Part shown: piece by piece, positions 35,801 to 48,474 of the stretch | How positions within the stretch are numbered: the first letter of the stretch is position 1 | Layout of the letters: each line of letters starts with the position of its first letter | NCBI GenBank assembly: GCA_018398575.1 | Contig: JAGTXZ010000019.1 | Coordinates: 1 to 64,000 of the forward strand | Reading direction: 5' to 3' | Length of the DNA stretch: 64,000 nt | Source of the DNA: Ampelomyces quisqualis | Lineage: Eukaryota; Ascomycota; Dothideomycetes; Pleosporales; Phaeosphaeriaceae | Made by a program: the position numbers and the translations under genes | Notes under the pieces: generated by a model | Databases searched by the model: none | What the model was told of the DNA's origin: nothing | What the model saw: the letters and a program-made list of their open reading frames with translations, nothing else

Positions 35801-37050
35801 CCCTTATTTATATACAGAAAGATAGTAGAACAGTAATAGTAGAGCGTTAGGGTAAATCTTTATAATAGAAGAGTTATAAAGCTTTTCTGTAATTATATAC
35901 GTAACCTTTTGCAAGGTATAGCCTGTAGTTGTAGAGTTATTGCATTTATATATAGGGTTAAGACTTGCAGTAATAGCCCTAATTGCTTTGTCTTAGCACA
36001 ATAAATTGTTCTTGCTTTAGTTATAGATAGTGTTTTTGTTCTTAGGCAAGACTAGATTATTAGTGCCAGGTAACTGTAACGCAGAGTAGTTTAAGAGAGG
36101 GCTAGGAGATAGGATTTTATGCAAGGTGTGCAATAATAGCTAATAATCCTTATAATAAACGTGTATTAGGAGTAGAGTGTAAGGAGAGGATAAATTGCTT
36201 GATATAGGTAGGTTAATTGCTAACAGGGATAAACTAGGGCCTGGTAAGAGTACTAATATTTGTTAGTAGAGTAGCTGAAAAAAGACTGTAGGTAGGAACT
36301 AGAGATAAAAACAGACTGGTAGTACGCTGTAGTACTCTCTTACAAAATTCTACTACGTAGGCTATTAGTAAAAGTCTTTGCAGATAGGGCTAGGAAACTA
36401 ACTAGTGTTTAGGTGTTTAAATTGTGTAAGAAGCGTGCTAAGGTTGTTGTTGCAATTAGGTAAGTATGTTAGGCAGGCAACAGGTAAGTTAGCGTAGGAT
36501 AAATTGGTATCCCCTTTTGCATTAGTATTATAAAGAAGTAACTTAGAGAAAAATTTTTAAAAGGCACAGTACAGTTGCGTTAATGCTGCAGTTTCTAGGT
36601 TTTTTGCAATATTGTTTAGTGTAGCTAGATTAGATAACAGCTGATTGGGTTAAGGATGCTCTATACAGGTGCAAGTTAGGGCAGAGCTTAGATTGGTACG
36701 TAGCAGGTTAATGCTAGTAGGTGTAGTAGAAGGCGTTAAAGACTTGCACTAAAGTAGTGTAGTAAGTGTATTGCCTTTATATTACGCTAGTAAGTACTGT
36801 TTGGTTTCTGTTTTAAGTAGACATTAGGTACACATTTCTAATGTATATATTTTAAAAGGAAACCTTTTTGCAGATCTAGTTTAATTGGTAGGCCTATAGC
36901 CTCTACTTTCTTGCAATTCTAACCCTAGCGCACAGAATTAATATTCTGGCGCTGTTGTTGTGCAGCCTTTTCTTTGGCAGTAAGATTTAGAAGTAGGCAA
37001 CTAGGCTTGCCAGGTAATTTTAGTAGCATTTGATAGTAATAGAGTACAAG
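32830..37050 (-). pseudogene. Very long RIP-ruined gene, unknown, part 2 (about 1400 codons)
   Basis: A minus-strand frame is followed from about 37 kb to about 32.83 kb with TAG/TAA interruptions at plausible Gln/Trp sites. Readable pieces are SPSPLLNYSALQLPGTNN (about 36080), TTTGYTLQKVTYIITEKLYN (35900), NPKNLLSLDFNALEQIHLYK (35720), STYAYLGTSKTILLLYQELN (34310) and LNQAKKALFVLKTEEIVLL (33470). LGTSKT is faintly like a P-loop, but there is no supporting Walker B, so I do not call an ATPase. The gene lies in the same orientation behind the other long pseudogene. Family unknown. Confidence 0.55.
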
Positions 37051-37560
37051 AGTTAGTGTTGCAATTGAAAGAAGTTTGCTGTTAGGTAGTATTTTTTAGA
37101 GTGTGCTAAAATTTAATAGAACTAACAAATTACGTAAATAGTACTGATTTTTTTAGTAATATTTAAAAATCTGCGCTCTAGAACTAAACGTAAATAAGAG
37201 TTTATATACTTAAAGAACGTACATATAGTTATTCTGCAGTTGTAATTTATAGCCTAGGTAAGAAGATTTAGTAGATTCTTTGTAATAGACAAAAAACAGA
37301 GGCAGAAGCAAAGCTGTATACAAGTTAAGAGACGCCTATTGTTACTATAACACATTATCACGCGCTCTAATAGTAAGGTAAACTATACCGCGATAAAATC
37401 TATTCTAGAGAAAACTAGAAAAGACTTTTGGCAGAGCCTATATGCAAAAAATAATTATAGAGGAAATTAGAAAAGACTTTTACAATTACCTCTATACTTT
37501 ATGTATTTATTTAGTTATTCTATAGGCTTGTTAATAAGCAACAATAATATTAGTAAAAAG
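37051..37560. other. Decayed spacer with an imperfect palindrome
   Basis: No gene is visible. Around 37450-37492 TAGAGGAAATT faces AATTACCTCTA with two mismatches, around AGAAAAGACTTTT. A related AGAAAAGACTTTT occurs just left (about 37408) and in the tandem pair near 26600. Confidence 0.45.
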
Positions 37561-38080
37561 AACCTAAAGGCTGCAAATGCGGGCTGAAATTTAAATACGC
37601 TAGGCTAAGAAGAGGTTCTGTCTAACAAGTTAAGGAGGTAGACCTTAAAGGCTGCAAATGCGGGCTGAAATTTAAATACGCTAGGCTAAGAAAAGGTTCT
37701 GTCTAATAAGTTAAGGGGGTAGACCTTAAAGGCTGCAAATGCGAGCTGAAATTTAAATACGCTAGGCTAAGAAAAGGTTCTGTCTAACAAGTTAAGGGGG
37801 TAGACCTTAAAGGCTGCAAATGCAGGCTAAAATTTAAATACGCTAGGCTAAGAAGAGGTTTTGTCTAATAAGTTAAGGAGGTAGACCTTAAAGGCTGCAA
37901 ATGCGAGCTAAAATTTAAATACGCTAGGCTAAGAAGAGGTTTTGTCTAACAAGTTAAGGAGGTAGACCTTAAAGGCTGCAAATGCAAGCTAAAATTTAAA
38001 TACGCTAGGCTAAGAAGAGGTTTTGTCTAACAAGTTAAGGGGGTAGACCTTAAAGGCTGTAGCTACGAGCTGAAATTTTT
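37561..38080. repeat. 81-bp tandem repeat, six copies and a partial
   Basis: Exact 81-base spacing of GGCTGCAAATGC (37569, 37650, 37731, 37812 and on), six full copies and a seventh ending at GCTGAAATTTTT. Copies differ at few positions, nearly all C/T or G/A, so the array is much younger or better homogenised than its surroundings. Just beyond the end, at about 38100, is CCTAACCCTAAGGG, a telomere-like fragment. Confidence 0.93.
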
Positions 38081-38299
38081 ACCTAAGAAACAGAACCTAG
38101 ACCTAACCCTAAGGGCGTTATACTCTTAATATAGCAGATATTAATAACGTAGTAATTTAGGGCTGCATAAAGACAAATAAGAGTGTTCTAGTAGTTAACT
38201 TAAGCAACCTTATTAAGGCAAAGCATATGTATATACTTAAGTATAGAGCGTACAGCGCAATGTTAACGCGCAATCTGCTCTAGACGTAACTTTAACTTA

Positions 38300-39250
38300 G
38301 TGTTATGCTTATTAACTTCTTTAATATATATAGTAATAACCTCTTTGTTAGTTATTCTATTAGTTGTCTAGAAAGCCAAATTAAAGAGGGAGTTAGATTC
38401 CTAAATAAGAGTTAGCTGTAAACAAAGGAGCTGCGTTAGCATAGAAGAGGTTAACGCAATAAATTTGAGATTTGTGCAGTAAACTTCTTTATATAGAGAG
38501 GAAGACATACCTCTCTAGAGTTCTTAGCTATGTCTAGGAGGTTAGCTATGCTTGCAGTAAGTTTTGCAATAGCTTCTTTAGTCCTGGAATACAACCTAGT
38601 TTTCTACTTCTTAACTTTTTAACAGGCACTAGGTAACATGCCTACACTTACAAGAACGCTACTGCTCTTAATTGCTAAACTAGTAGTAGCTAACTTAGTC
38701 TTTAAAGTTAAAGAGACGCTACTTAAGGCCTAGCTTAGACACTTAATTACCAATTGTTTTACGCAGTTACGTTCTATAGTAGTCTTAATACGCTTCTTCT
38801 TAGTCTTAGTGTTAAAGCGACAAACAATCTGCCTAAGAACCTAGAGACTACTCTACAAGAGAAGTCTAGGTTAAACCTTACTGCAATTAAAGATAGTTAG
38901 ATCTAATACACTAAGCTAACCTTTTAGAGTAATAAGGTATTTTGCCTAATGCTACTCTAGCGTGTAGTCTTAAGTAAGGGTAATAGTTGTAATAAGGGTG
39001 TTGTCTTGCTTTATAAGAAGCTTGTAAACCTTAGTAAATATAATAGCTTTACTAGTAATAGCAGCGTTAAGTGCAGCAACAGCTGTTTAAACGCCTTTTA
39101 TATTTAGTGCAAAGTTGTGTAATATCTCTTTGCTAGTTAGTATAATATTCTTAAGAAACTAATTAACTACAAAGGACTAATAGTTAAACTTCTGTCTGTT
39201 AAGAGTACTTATATTACAAGTAACGTATTTAAAATCCAAACGCTTGTTAG
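38300..39250 (-). pseudogene. RIP-ruined gene, unknown
   Basis: A minus frame has few stops over nearly 1 kb: FNTKTKKKRIKTTIERNCVK (about 38820), LTLKTKLATTSLAIKSSSVL, and SRTKEAIAKLTASIANLLDI (about 38570). It is basic and helix-rich, reads toward the 81-bp repeat, and could be a fragment of a longer gene. No family is recognised. Confidence 0.45.
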
Positions 39251-42200
39251 TAACAGGTGCAGGTACCTTTTGTTTAGTTCTAAAGATAGCTTAGAGCAGG
39301 GTCGCAATGTTAAATAGTGTAGGCAACCTACTATTACTGTTATTATTGTTATTGTTGTTGTCCTAGACGCGCTTACTAGGGCCTAGGCCGCTAGTAGACT
39401 TGGAGTAGGGTTATAGTGTATAGGGGCCAGCTCTATAAATTTAATATTTTTAGCGTTAACTTCCTAGACAATGCCAGGTGCACTTACGTAGTGCTGCCTA
39501 TAGCAGTATTCTCTCTAGTCGCTATTAGTTAATTAGGCGCAGCTAAACTAAGGTGCTGTAAGTAACTATAGAGTAGCAGCTAGGCTCTTTCTAGGCTAAG
39601 GGTTAGTAGGGGGGGCTACTAGATAAATATAGATTTAGGAGCCTAAACTTACCTGTAATTTGCGCGCGCCAAGATCTATTGCGCTGCGTAATTAGCTGCG
39701 CTTACTATAATTTGCGCGTAAACTAAGCCAGATAGGTACAGCGCAAATTGTTATGCGTATACGTCTAAAATTAGTCTTACGCTGTTGCGTGCAGTTAAGT
39801 TACAGGTAATTATGCAGCTTAGTAGAGTAGTTATTGTTGTAAGCGTTGTAAAATTATATTAAGGTAAGAGCGTTAATATTAAAAGTAGCGCAGAGCAGTA
39901 CAGCAAAATATTAGCCTAACTTTAGGTAATTAGTTAGATAAAAGTTAAATTTGTGTGCTACACTCCTCTAGGGCTCCTACTAGCTGCTGTCTGCTACTAT
40001 TAATTTTACAGGCCTCTTCTGCTGTCCTGCTGCGCCTCTGTTTTGTACACTTCTATTCCTTACTTATCTTCTTCCTATCTAAGCTTAGCCTCTATTATGT
40101 AATTTATTTCTTAGTAAGTATAGCTTTCTTCTCTGCGTTGTAACACTGCTGTGCTGCTAGGAATATCTACTATGCAAAACCTTTGTCTTAAAGAGCGCGT
40201 CCTATTGCTGTCTTTAGTAAGATAAGAGTCTAGAACACTTCTGGCAAAGAAGTTTTAGCTCTACTACTAGGTATTAGACAAAACCCTGCTTAAAGCACTT
40301 GTAATTCTTACTAGATTATAAGTTTAGCTATGTTAATAGCCTTGTCCTTTAAGTTAATATTTAAGCGTTTTTGCAAGATACTCTTACTATAAGTTTCCTA
40401 ATTATAATCTAGAATCTATGCCTATTTGAATAGGCTAAACTCTATAACATATTTTAGTAAAGTTTCCTCTTCTTTAGTTAACTAAACTTAATTATGCTGC
40501 CTATAGCAGGTACCTTGTCTTCTGTCTTGTTTGCAAATCCTATAACATTTCTTAAGGTCTAGTAAAGTAGAAGGGCAGGCTAGTAGAGTATAGGTACGTT
40601 AGCCCTTAGTAAATATTAGTAGGGCAGAAAAGGACATATAACTTAATAAGGATAATAGCCTATAGCCTAGGTTATTATTAGAGAGGTTAAAGAGGTAGTT
40701 TATATTATTGTTTCTGCAAGAAACAGAGTGTACTGCTCTTAGCAGTAGTAAACGCTGCGTACACGCTTAGGTTTGCTAACTTAGTCTATAAGACATGTCT
40801 AATCTATACAGAGAATAATTGTCTTAGAAACTATTGTTAACAGTATTGTTAGCGTTATTATAGGCGTTGTTATCTTTGTTATTACTAAGTTTAGAGGCTG
40901 CTAGGCTATGTGTGTAGTAACAACAAGGGCGCAATAGTAGATAAATAATAGAAGGCAGTATCTTGTTATAGTATACAGCGCAAAGGCAGTTAGAGAAAGA
41001 TAGGTTACTAAGAATAACGTTTAGACTTGTTAGGGCGTTGCGCTGTTATGTAAGAAAAAGCAATATTAAAGAGTTTGTAGTATAAGTAGTTATGTAGGTA
41101 GTAGATGCTAGTAGAAGATTTTTAGTGCAGGGGTACGCACTAGATAGGGTAGTGCTAGTTATAACATTGTCTTTAAACCTAGTGCTAAATTTAGCGCAGA
41201 ATACGTTTAGTTAACAATTAAAAATAGATTGCGCAACAGGCGTAATGCAATATAATTGCCTGTTAACTTACATAATATCTAGTAACAAAAGAAGGTAGTA
41301 GGACAGAAGCGCTACTAAGCTAGAGTCTAGGCATACTAGAGTATTCTATTTAACGCAGTAACGCGTAGTTAAATAGAACATAGGACTATAAAATAATACG
41401 CTGTAGACTTATAACAGAGTTTAGTAAGGTGTTAATATTGCTAACAGGATACTATAGTAGGCAGCAGGCTAAAGGTACTGTTAGACGCAGGTAAGAATAG
41501 AAGCAGTAAGACAACGTTAGTTAAGCTATCTAGGGCATAGTATTTAAAAAGCAAAAATAGGTGTAAGTTTAAAATGTAGGCTAAGAATAGTAGGTATATT
41601 AATTATAAGTTAGAAGAAGAGTTTAAGAAGGTAGGAATAGAGAGGGTAAGAGAAACAGACCTAACTGCAGTTTTTATGCCCCTAGTTAGTATATTACTAT
41701 AGCAAGCAAGAAGGATTCAAAATAAGCCTATAAGCATTAGCTAGCCTAGAGTGTCTCTTAGGGGCTAGTTAGATAAATATAAGATTTATGCAGTTATCCT
41801 CTATTAGGCTACACGTTACTGTTTCCTTTAAAGGTAAATAGATAGATACTTAGCACTATAGATAAGTTAAAGTGTTACACTAGTTGTATTAAAGTGTGTA
41901 TATTACGCCTTTGTATATTACTTGCTCTAATTACTATAGTTACTAGCTAGGTCCAGACTGCGTTGCTATAAGCGTTAAGTCTTCTCTAGCCAAGAGCTAT
42001 CCTCTAATTCTAATAATCTATTAAGAGTGTAGTTTGCCTTGTTTGTTTTATACAGCTCTATAAACTATTAGGCTTTAGTAAGCGTATAAGGAGGCTATGT
42101 TTCTGCTATAGATGCGTCTCTTATAAGAGCTCTTAACGTCTACAGAGGTTCTGTGTCCCTTATAGTAAAGGTATCCTATCTCTAGATTATGTTGTTTAGT

Positions 42201-43200
42201 ACGTTTTTGTAGAGTATATTAGCTGTTTTACTTCTATTCTTAGCTACTATCAATTTTTCCTATAGTAGTATGTCTCTAGTATAGAGTTAGAGAAACATCT
42301 ATTTTAGTTGTTGTAGCCTACTCTAGTTATGTCTTCTTAGCCTTAACTCTTTCTCTTTACCTCTTAGTGCTTGTGTCCTAGGACTATCTTAACTATAATA
42401 CAATATAGCTTAGACATAGATAGCAGCCTGTTTGCAAATTACTTTTCTAAAACATTTGCAGCACATGTTAGCCTAGCCTGCAGGTACTGTAGAGACAAAT
42501 ATATCTTCTATAAAGAGAAGTTTTGCAATATATAGTAACTACTAAAGCTATTTTAGACTTGTGTTACCTAAATTAAATAGTAGGTGTATACAACCTTCCT
42601 ATGTTCTAAGATTCTATTTAGAAAAGCTAGAAGACGTTTCTTTTTGTTAAGCATCAAGCACTTAATCTACTCTACAACGCTGCAAATATCAAACAATTCT
42701 TCTGTAACATAGCACTTCTATTCCTTCTGTTACTGCAGTAGACAAACGTAACGTTTTTGCAAAGAGTAGTACATTTGCCTATTTATCTAGTCTCTTTAGT
42801 TCTTCTTGTTAGCACTAGTGTTTCCTAATAGTCTTAATAACATATTTATTATATTCCTAAATAATAAGTTGCGCTGCTATAGCAAATGTAGCTTGCTAAT
42901 GTGTACTGTTAAATAATACATTAGCTTTAATTGTTGTTTAAAGGTTTGGTTAACTACTCTCTGCAAAGAGAGTAGTATACCTGTCCTAATAGGCTTACAA
43001 TGCCTAGTGTGCTGCTACTGTAATAAGGCGTATAAGAAGATTCTATTAGTAGCCTTCTTAGGCTTTAGCAGTTAAGAATACAAAACGTTGTATTATATTT
43101 CTTAAGACGTTAAACTAAATGTCTAGGTGTAGATACTTTTTTATGTAAAATAATAGGATAAGTAATAACTAGTAGAGTAGCCTAGTTAGCAACCAAATTA
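39251..43200. other. Decayed sequence, mostly unreadable
   Basis: No gene can be followed for long. One plus frame at about 41462-41764 stays open apart from three or four TAGs (NSRYINYKLEEEFKKVGIER, TDLTAVFMPLVSILL) and may be the end of a ruined gene. CpG-containing words (GCGC, ACGT) are frequent. I see no terminal repeats that would bracket an element. Confidence 0.4.
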
Positions 43201-44900
43201 TGCTATATTGTTAAATTAAAGATTTGTACTCTAGACCCTGCTGTAGCTAAAGAGAGCAAGATATGCAAGATAATAACTTTTTATAGTTACGCCTACAGGA
43301 CTAACACTTCCTAAGCTAGATAGATAGAAGTGTATAAGAATTTAAGTAGCTAAGAGATAACTATAGTGTTCTTGCAAGTGCTGTTAAGAGTAGAGAGTTA
43401 ATCTCTTGTTTTTAAACAGAGTTGTAGCTTTTTTTCCTTAAGTTGTATACTAACAAACACATTATATACTCTATGCAGGCTATCTAATAGTTGTATTTAG
43501 CAATTTAAAATTAATTAATAGAACTTAATAGTAAAATCCAGAAGAGCTAGTAATTTGCTTTCTCTTCTAGGTTAAGGTCTGTAAGTTAAATATTATCTAA
43601 AGAAATCTCTAGAAATAACTTTAAGGTAATCTAGAACTTCTAGCAATTGCTATAGACGCTATTGTCCTCTCTTAGATTAGATAGTGTAGCATATATTTGT
43701 TGTTTTGTTCTCTCCTATTAACAAATAAATTCCTCTTTAGAGGATCTTAATAGAAGTCTGCCTGTTTTCTGCCTAGATACTTAACTCTCTAGATGTAGTT
43801 TTAAATATGTAAGGACTTTAAAGATTAAGTTGTTAAAGAGTCTATATCCTTTAAGAGGAGTGTATAGCTACTCTTTAACAATATTATATACTTTGTTGTA
43901 TGCAACACTAGCTTAGCAGAGCAAGTTTAATGCACTAAGTTTAATAGTAACTGCTTCTCTAGTTGTACCTGCCTAAGAGTAGTATATAGTCTTAGCGTAA
44001 GGTTTTAAGTTGTTAGAACTATTCTATTATTCTACCTATATAGCGTTGCATTAACTCTTACAGATTAAGATTGTTTCTAGTTAAGTAGACCTAATCTTTT
44101 AGCCTAGATCTAACTAGAATGCATAAGGAGATATGTACTCCTTATTCTATTGCGCTAAGTAGTCTTTTAAGAAGCTTTGTCTAACAGCGTTAAAGTCTTA
44201 GTAGTTCTATCTAAGATTAGTAAGCTTAGTGTTGTGCGCAGATACAACAAGACATAGATTACTAAAAGTATCTATAAGCAGACACGTTACAGGTATATAA
44301 AGAGCTAATCTACAGATAGTTTCCTATAAAGAATAAAGTAGAACAGATAGAACTAAAAGCTAGATATTAAGGCAACTGTTTGTTTTGCGCTGTAATACTT
44401 TACTCTTAACGCAGCTAGTTGCTAATATATTCTAAAAAGACTTAGAGTAGTTCTTTCTATTAGTATACTAAAGAACCTTATTAAAGGCCTAAAGTACAAC
44501 ATAGTCTATCTAGATTCTAAGGAAGTAATTGTCTAGATATTGTGTCTGCAATTAGACTAGGTAACTATTAGAGTTGTAGTACTCTTATAGCATATACTTA
44601 AAGAAGATATAATATTTAGAACAATTATTAAGACATAATAAGATACATTTATAATTATTTATATTAATTGTAAAGAAGAATACGCGCTAATTTTGTTACC
44701 TACCTTAAGTAAAGGATAGAAGGAAGCAGAATTACATGTTACAGTAAAAAACTCTAAGGCTAGCTAGAGAGAAGATATAGCTATTAACATTATAGCTATG
44801 TATAAGAGTAGTAGTAACTAGACAGCAAGAGAAGAATGCTTCTTTAGTATATTCTAAGTTAAGAATAGAAGGCGTTAGCGCGTTTATAGAGTTAGATAAG
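43200..44900 (-). pseudogene. RIP-ruined gene, unknown, with Cys-rich end
   Basis: One minus frame is readable from about 44330 to 43230 and probably begins further right: LVVSAHNTKLTNLR (about 44250), AGTTREAVTIKLSALNLLC (43950), SRQKTGRLLLRSSKEEF (43770), PRRESKLLALLDFTIKFYQ (43560), then RKCQSCRRNYKKLLSCISC near 43270, which could bind zinc. Stops are TAG or TAA at Gln/Trp-like sites. No family is recognised. The stretch 44901-45324 beyond it shows only short AG-rich repeats. Confidence 0.48.
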
Positions 44901-45324
44901 AGTAGTTTCTAACCTACTAAGACTTTAGCCTAGTCTATGTGTAGAAGACAAGTTGTGTAAAAAGGTAGTACGCGCAGCAGGCTTAACAGCTAGTTTGTAA
45001 AAAGATCCTAGTTATAAAGCTAAGGTATAGCAGCTGCTAAAGCGTTTGTAATCTCTTCTAAGGTATAGCCCTATAAACTGCAACTGCTAGAGCATAAATA
45101 GAACAAAGCAAAGTAATGTGCAAGGCAATTAATAGCTAATAACATTAGTTATTGCTAGTTATAGAACGTAAGAGGCAATTCTTATACAATGTTATTACTA
45201 TTATTATTTGCAAGAGAGAGAGAGGTAGAAGTAGAGACAGACCTAGAAGGTAATTGTTGTAGAATGCTGTTGCAGTTGTTGTTTACAAGGTAAAGAGAGG
45301 TAGAAGTACAGATTAAGTACGCTA

Positions 45325-46255
45325 AAAGACAAACTAAACCTACTTAGGTACGCTAGAGGAGAAACTAGGGTTGCTAAGGTAAGCTAGGAGAGAAACTATA
45401 GTTACTAAGGCAATCTAGAAGAGAAACTAAGCCTACTTTAGTACACTAAGAGAGAAACTAAACTAGCTTTAGTACGCTAGAAGAGAAACTAAACTAGCTT
45501 TAGTACGCTAAGAGAGAAACTAAACTAGCTTTAGTACGCTAGAAGAGAAACTAGAGTTACTAAGGTAAGCTAAGAGAGAAACTAAGCCTACTTTAATACG
45601 CTAAAAGAGAAACTAAACCTACTTTAGTACGCTAAGAGAAAAACTAGGGTTGCTAAGGCAAGCTAGAAGAGAAACTAAGCCTACTTTAGAACGCTAGAAG
45701 AGAAACTAAACTAGCTTTAGTACGCTAGAAAAGAAACTAGAGTTACTAAGGCAAGCTAGTAGAGAAACTAGGCCTACTTTAGTATCTAAGAAGAGAAACT
45801 AAACTAGCTTTAGTAAGTATCTAAGGAGAGAAACTAAACTAGCTTTAGTACGCTAGAAGAAAAACTAGAGTTACTAAAGTAAGCTAGAAAAGAAACTAGA
45901 CCTACTTAAGTAAGCTTAAAGAAAAACTAAACTTTTTTAAGTATAGTAAGATAACAACTAAACTTAAATTAAAAAGCTTAATAAAATATAAACTTAAAAT
46001 TTTAAACTATACTAATAGAGAAACTTTACTTACTATTTAGTATACTAAGAAAAAACTATATAGAAAAGTTTTATTAGAATTTTAATATTATTTAAATAAA
46101 TAAAAGTAGAGTACTAATCTTTTTTAAGTAAGTACTAAAATTTGCACTAAGCCTATTTAGGAAAGAATAGTTTTTTTTTAATTTTAATAAAGAATTTTTT
46201 TTTTTTTTTTTTTTTCTCTATGTTAGACAAACATAGACCTTTTTTTGCAATACTA
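45325..46255. repeat. Repeat B, copy 2: 31-bp minisatellite with AT-only tail
   Basis: About 20 copies of the 31-base unit, then the same AT-only tail, poly-T run, hairpin (CTATGT ... ACATAG) and TTTTTTTGCAATACTA as copy 1 at 22575-23618, in the same orientation 22.6 kb away. The tails are nearly identical apart from poly-T length and one C/T, while the minisatellite parts differ. Sequence diverges immediately after CAATACTA. Confidence 0.87.
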
Positions 46256-46299
46256 TTAGAATTTTAACTAGAGACACAGGAGTTCTTGCAGCGTTTAAC

Positions 46300-48000
46300 G
46301 CAACCGCTGTTTAATGCGCGCTAGTACTTAGTAGGTTAATAAGCAGCATTATCTATTATGCAAATAGTGTTATTAACCTATAAGCGCATAGAGGTATTGT
46401 TTATATTATAGATCTTAGGTTTGTCTTTAGTCTGCAGATTATTGTTAACAGAAGTTAGCTTAATGCTATTAAATTTTACGTCTTGCATTAGACGCCTTAT
46501 AAAGTTTCTAGACTTCTTTTCTTTAATATTAATAGCGCTCTTATTATAGTTGCTAATATAGTAGGCAAATTAAGCGCAAGTAAAGCGCTTTGTAGTAGAT
46601 ATATTATTACGTATTACTATAGCTAACTCCTCTAGTGTAAAGATAACTTTATCTACTTCTAGTAGCGTTAGTACGTTGCTAGCTGTTAGAGTTATTGTCT
46701 TAACCTAATTAGCATCGCAAGCAACCTTGTTAATACCCTTTATATAGTTATAGCAATAGATAATACTACCTCTAACTATAAACGTAGGCTCTATAGCTTT
46801 GTTATTACAAACCTAGTCTGTTTTAGTAAAATCTAAAATATTATTAACAAGATCCTTTAGGTATCTAATAATATAGCTGTCTTAGAACTAGAACGCCTAT
46901 AGATTGCTTAGATCTAGTGTATGTGCGTTAATATAGACTACTATGCTAGTCTATTACTTTAAGACAGAGTCTTTAGTCTGCAGACCTTTGTTTATTATTA
47001 ACTCTATAGTAGTAAAATACTTAGGGTTAACTAGCTTAAGACGTATAGAGTTCTGCAAAGCCTTATATTATGCGCAAGCGTCTTACTTAGCTTACTTCTT
47101 CTCTTTAAGCTTCTAACGCAGCTCTGTAGAAACTAGAGTATCCTTATCTTTAGTAGTCTTACCTACCTAAGCCTCTACAGCCTTAAATTCAAGCTAGGCC
47201 TATTTATAGTTAAGTTCTGCTACCTTAGTTTTATCTAAGGCAGTAACAATAAGAGCTTAACAACAAGCTAAAGCTATATCCTAAAGAGTAACAACTAGAA
47301 AAGGTACCTAACTATTAGCCTTACTAGACTTTACAGCCTCTATTATCTATAAAGCGCAAGGTTTATAGGTACTAGACACCTACTTTGTATTAAGCAGCTT
47401 AAAACCTTCCTTAGAGTAGTTAATAATCTTAATAAGTAAGTTTACGCAGTTAAAGTAATAGATAGAGTTAATTCTACGTTTACTAAATAGTAAACTATCT
47501 ATAACAAACTAGACCTATAGAAAGTAGTTAAGGATAATAGTATACGTTTACTAAAGATAGGTATATAGGGCCTTAATAAGCAACTATATTATTAGGTTTA
47601 GCTTTAATAAGTTGTTGTTCTAAAGTATTACAAGAGCAGCCTTAATATACTTCTACTCTAGTTATTTAACTTATTCTTTAGGAACACTATGCTTCTTAAT
47701 CTAGGCCTTACGTACTATAGTAAAATCCTACACATCTGCAGAAACGCATAAAGAGGCAATAAATTCTTAAAAGGACGCCTTAGTTCTAAAACTAAAGTAC
47801 TAATAGTACGTGTACAACTAAGACTTCTGCAACACTAGAGGTTAGCTTATTTCTAGGAATACCTTAATAGCGCTATTAATAGTAGTATAGTGTACGTTAG
47901 TATTATTAGCAGAAGAGGCGTTAATGTTTATTAGATCTAACAGCTGCCTATTAAGACCTAAGAAGTTAAAGCCTATAAGATAATCTATTTTAAAGTTATT
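46300..48000 (-). pseudogene. RIP-ruined gene, unknown (about 550 codons)
   Basis: A minus frame runs from about 47.4 to 46.3 kb with scattered TAG/TAA, and more weakly up to 48.0 kb. Readable pieces are ALDKTKVAELNYK, KTTKDKDTLVSTELR (about 47150), NSIRLKLVNPKYFTTIELII (47030), YCYNYIKGINKVACDAN (46730), LEVDKVIFTLEELAIVIRNN (46640) and NFIRRLMQDVKFNSIKLTSV (46470). It ends near the boundary at 46255. A Lys/Glu-rich helical region lies in the middle. I do not recognise it. Confidence 0.52.
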
Positions 48001-48470
48001 ACTAGTTAATATAGTAAACCTATAATTATATTAGAAAATAGTGCTTAAACAATAGAGGAGTTTAGATAGAATAGGATTAGAAGAGAGAAGAAAGAGGTTT
48101 TAGGTAATAGTAATAGAGGAGGAGTATTTAGGTATAGGTAACACATAAGAGGAGGGTATTTAGGTAAGAGTAATATTACTTATAATAAAACACTCTCTTT
48201 CTCTACCTAGAAGTAGTAACAAATTCTCTATAAAGCTTAGGCATAGTGTACTTAAGCAGTACAGAAAACAACTATAAGATTCTACTAAATCAGAGAGGCT
48301 TAGATTGCAGTTTAGGAGTGTGTAAATAAGATTTAAAGAAAATTAACTCTATGCCTAGTGCTAGGAGAATACTATGTAGTAGATTTAATATAATAGTGTA
48401 TAGTAGTTTTTAGAGGTATTTGTAGTAGGCAACACAGCGCTAAAGAGAGTAGGTATAGAGTATATAGAGA
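48001..48470. other. Purine-rich decayed sequence
   Basis: AGAGG-rich stretches recur (AGGAGTATTTAGGTA and GAGGGTATTTAGGTA, about 48110-48160, look like a short tandem duplication). No gene is seen. Confidence 0.4.
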
Positions 48471-48474
48471 AGAA

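Noticed and set aside
37561..38080. CRISPR array
   Set aside because: Strict tandem repeats of 81 bp without unique spacers, in a eukaryotic chromosome end.
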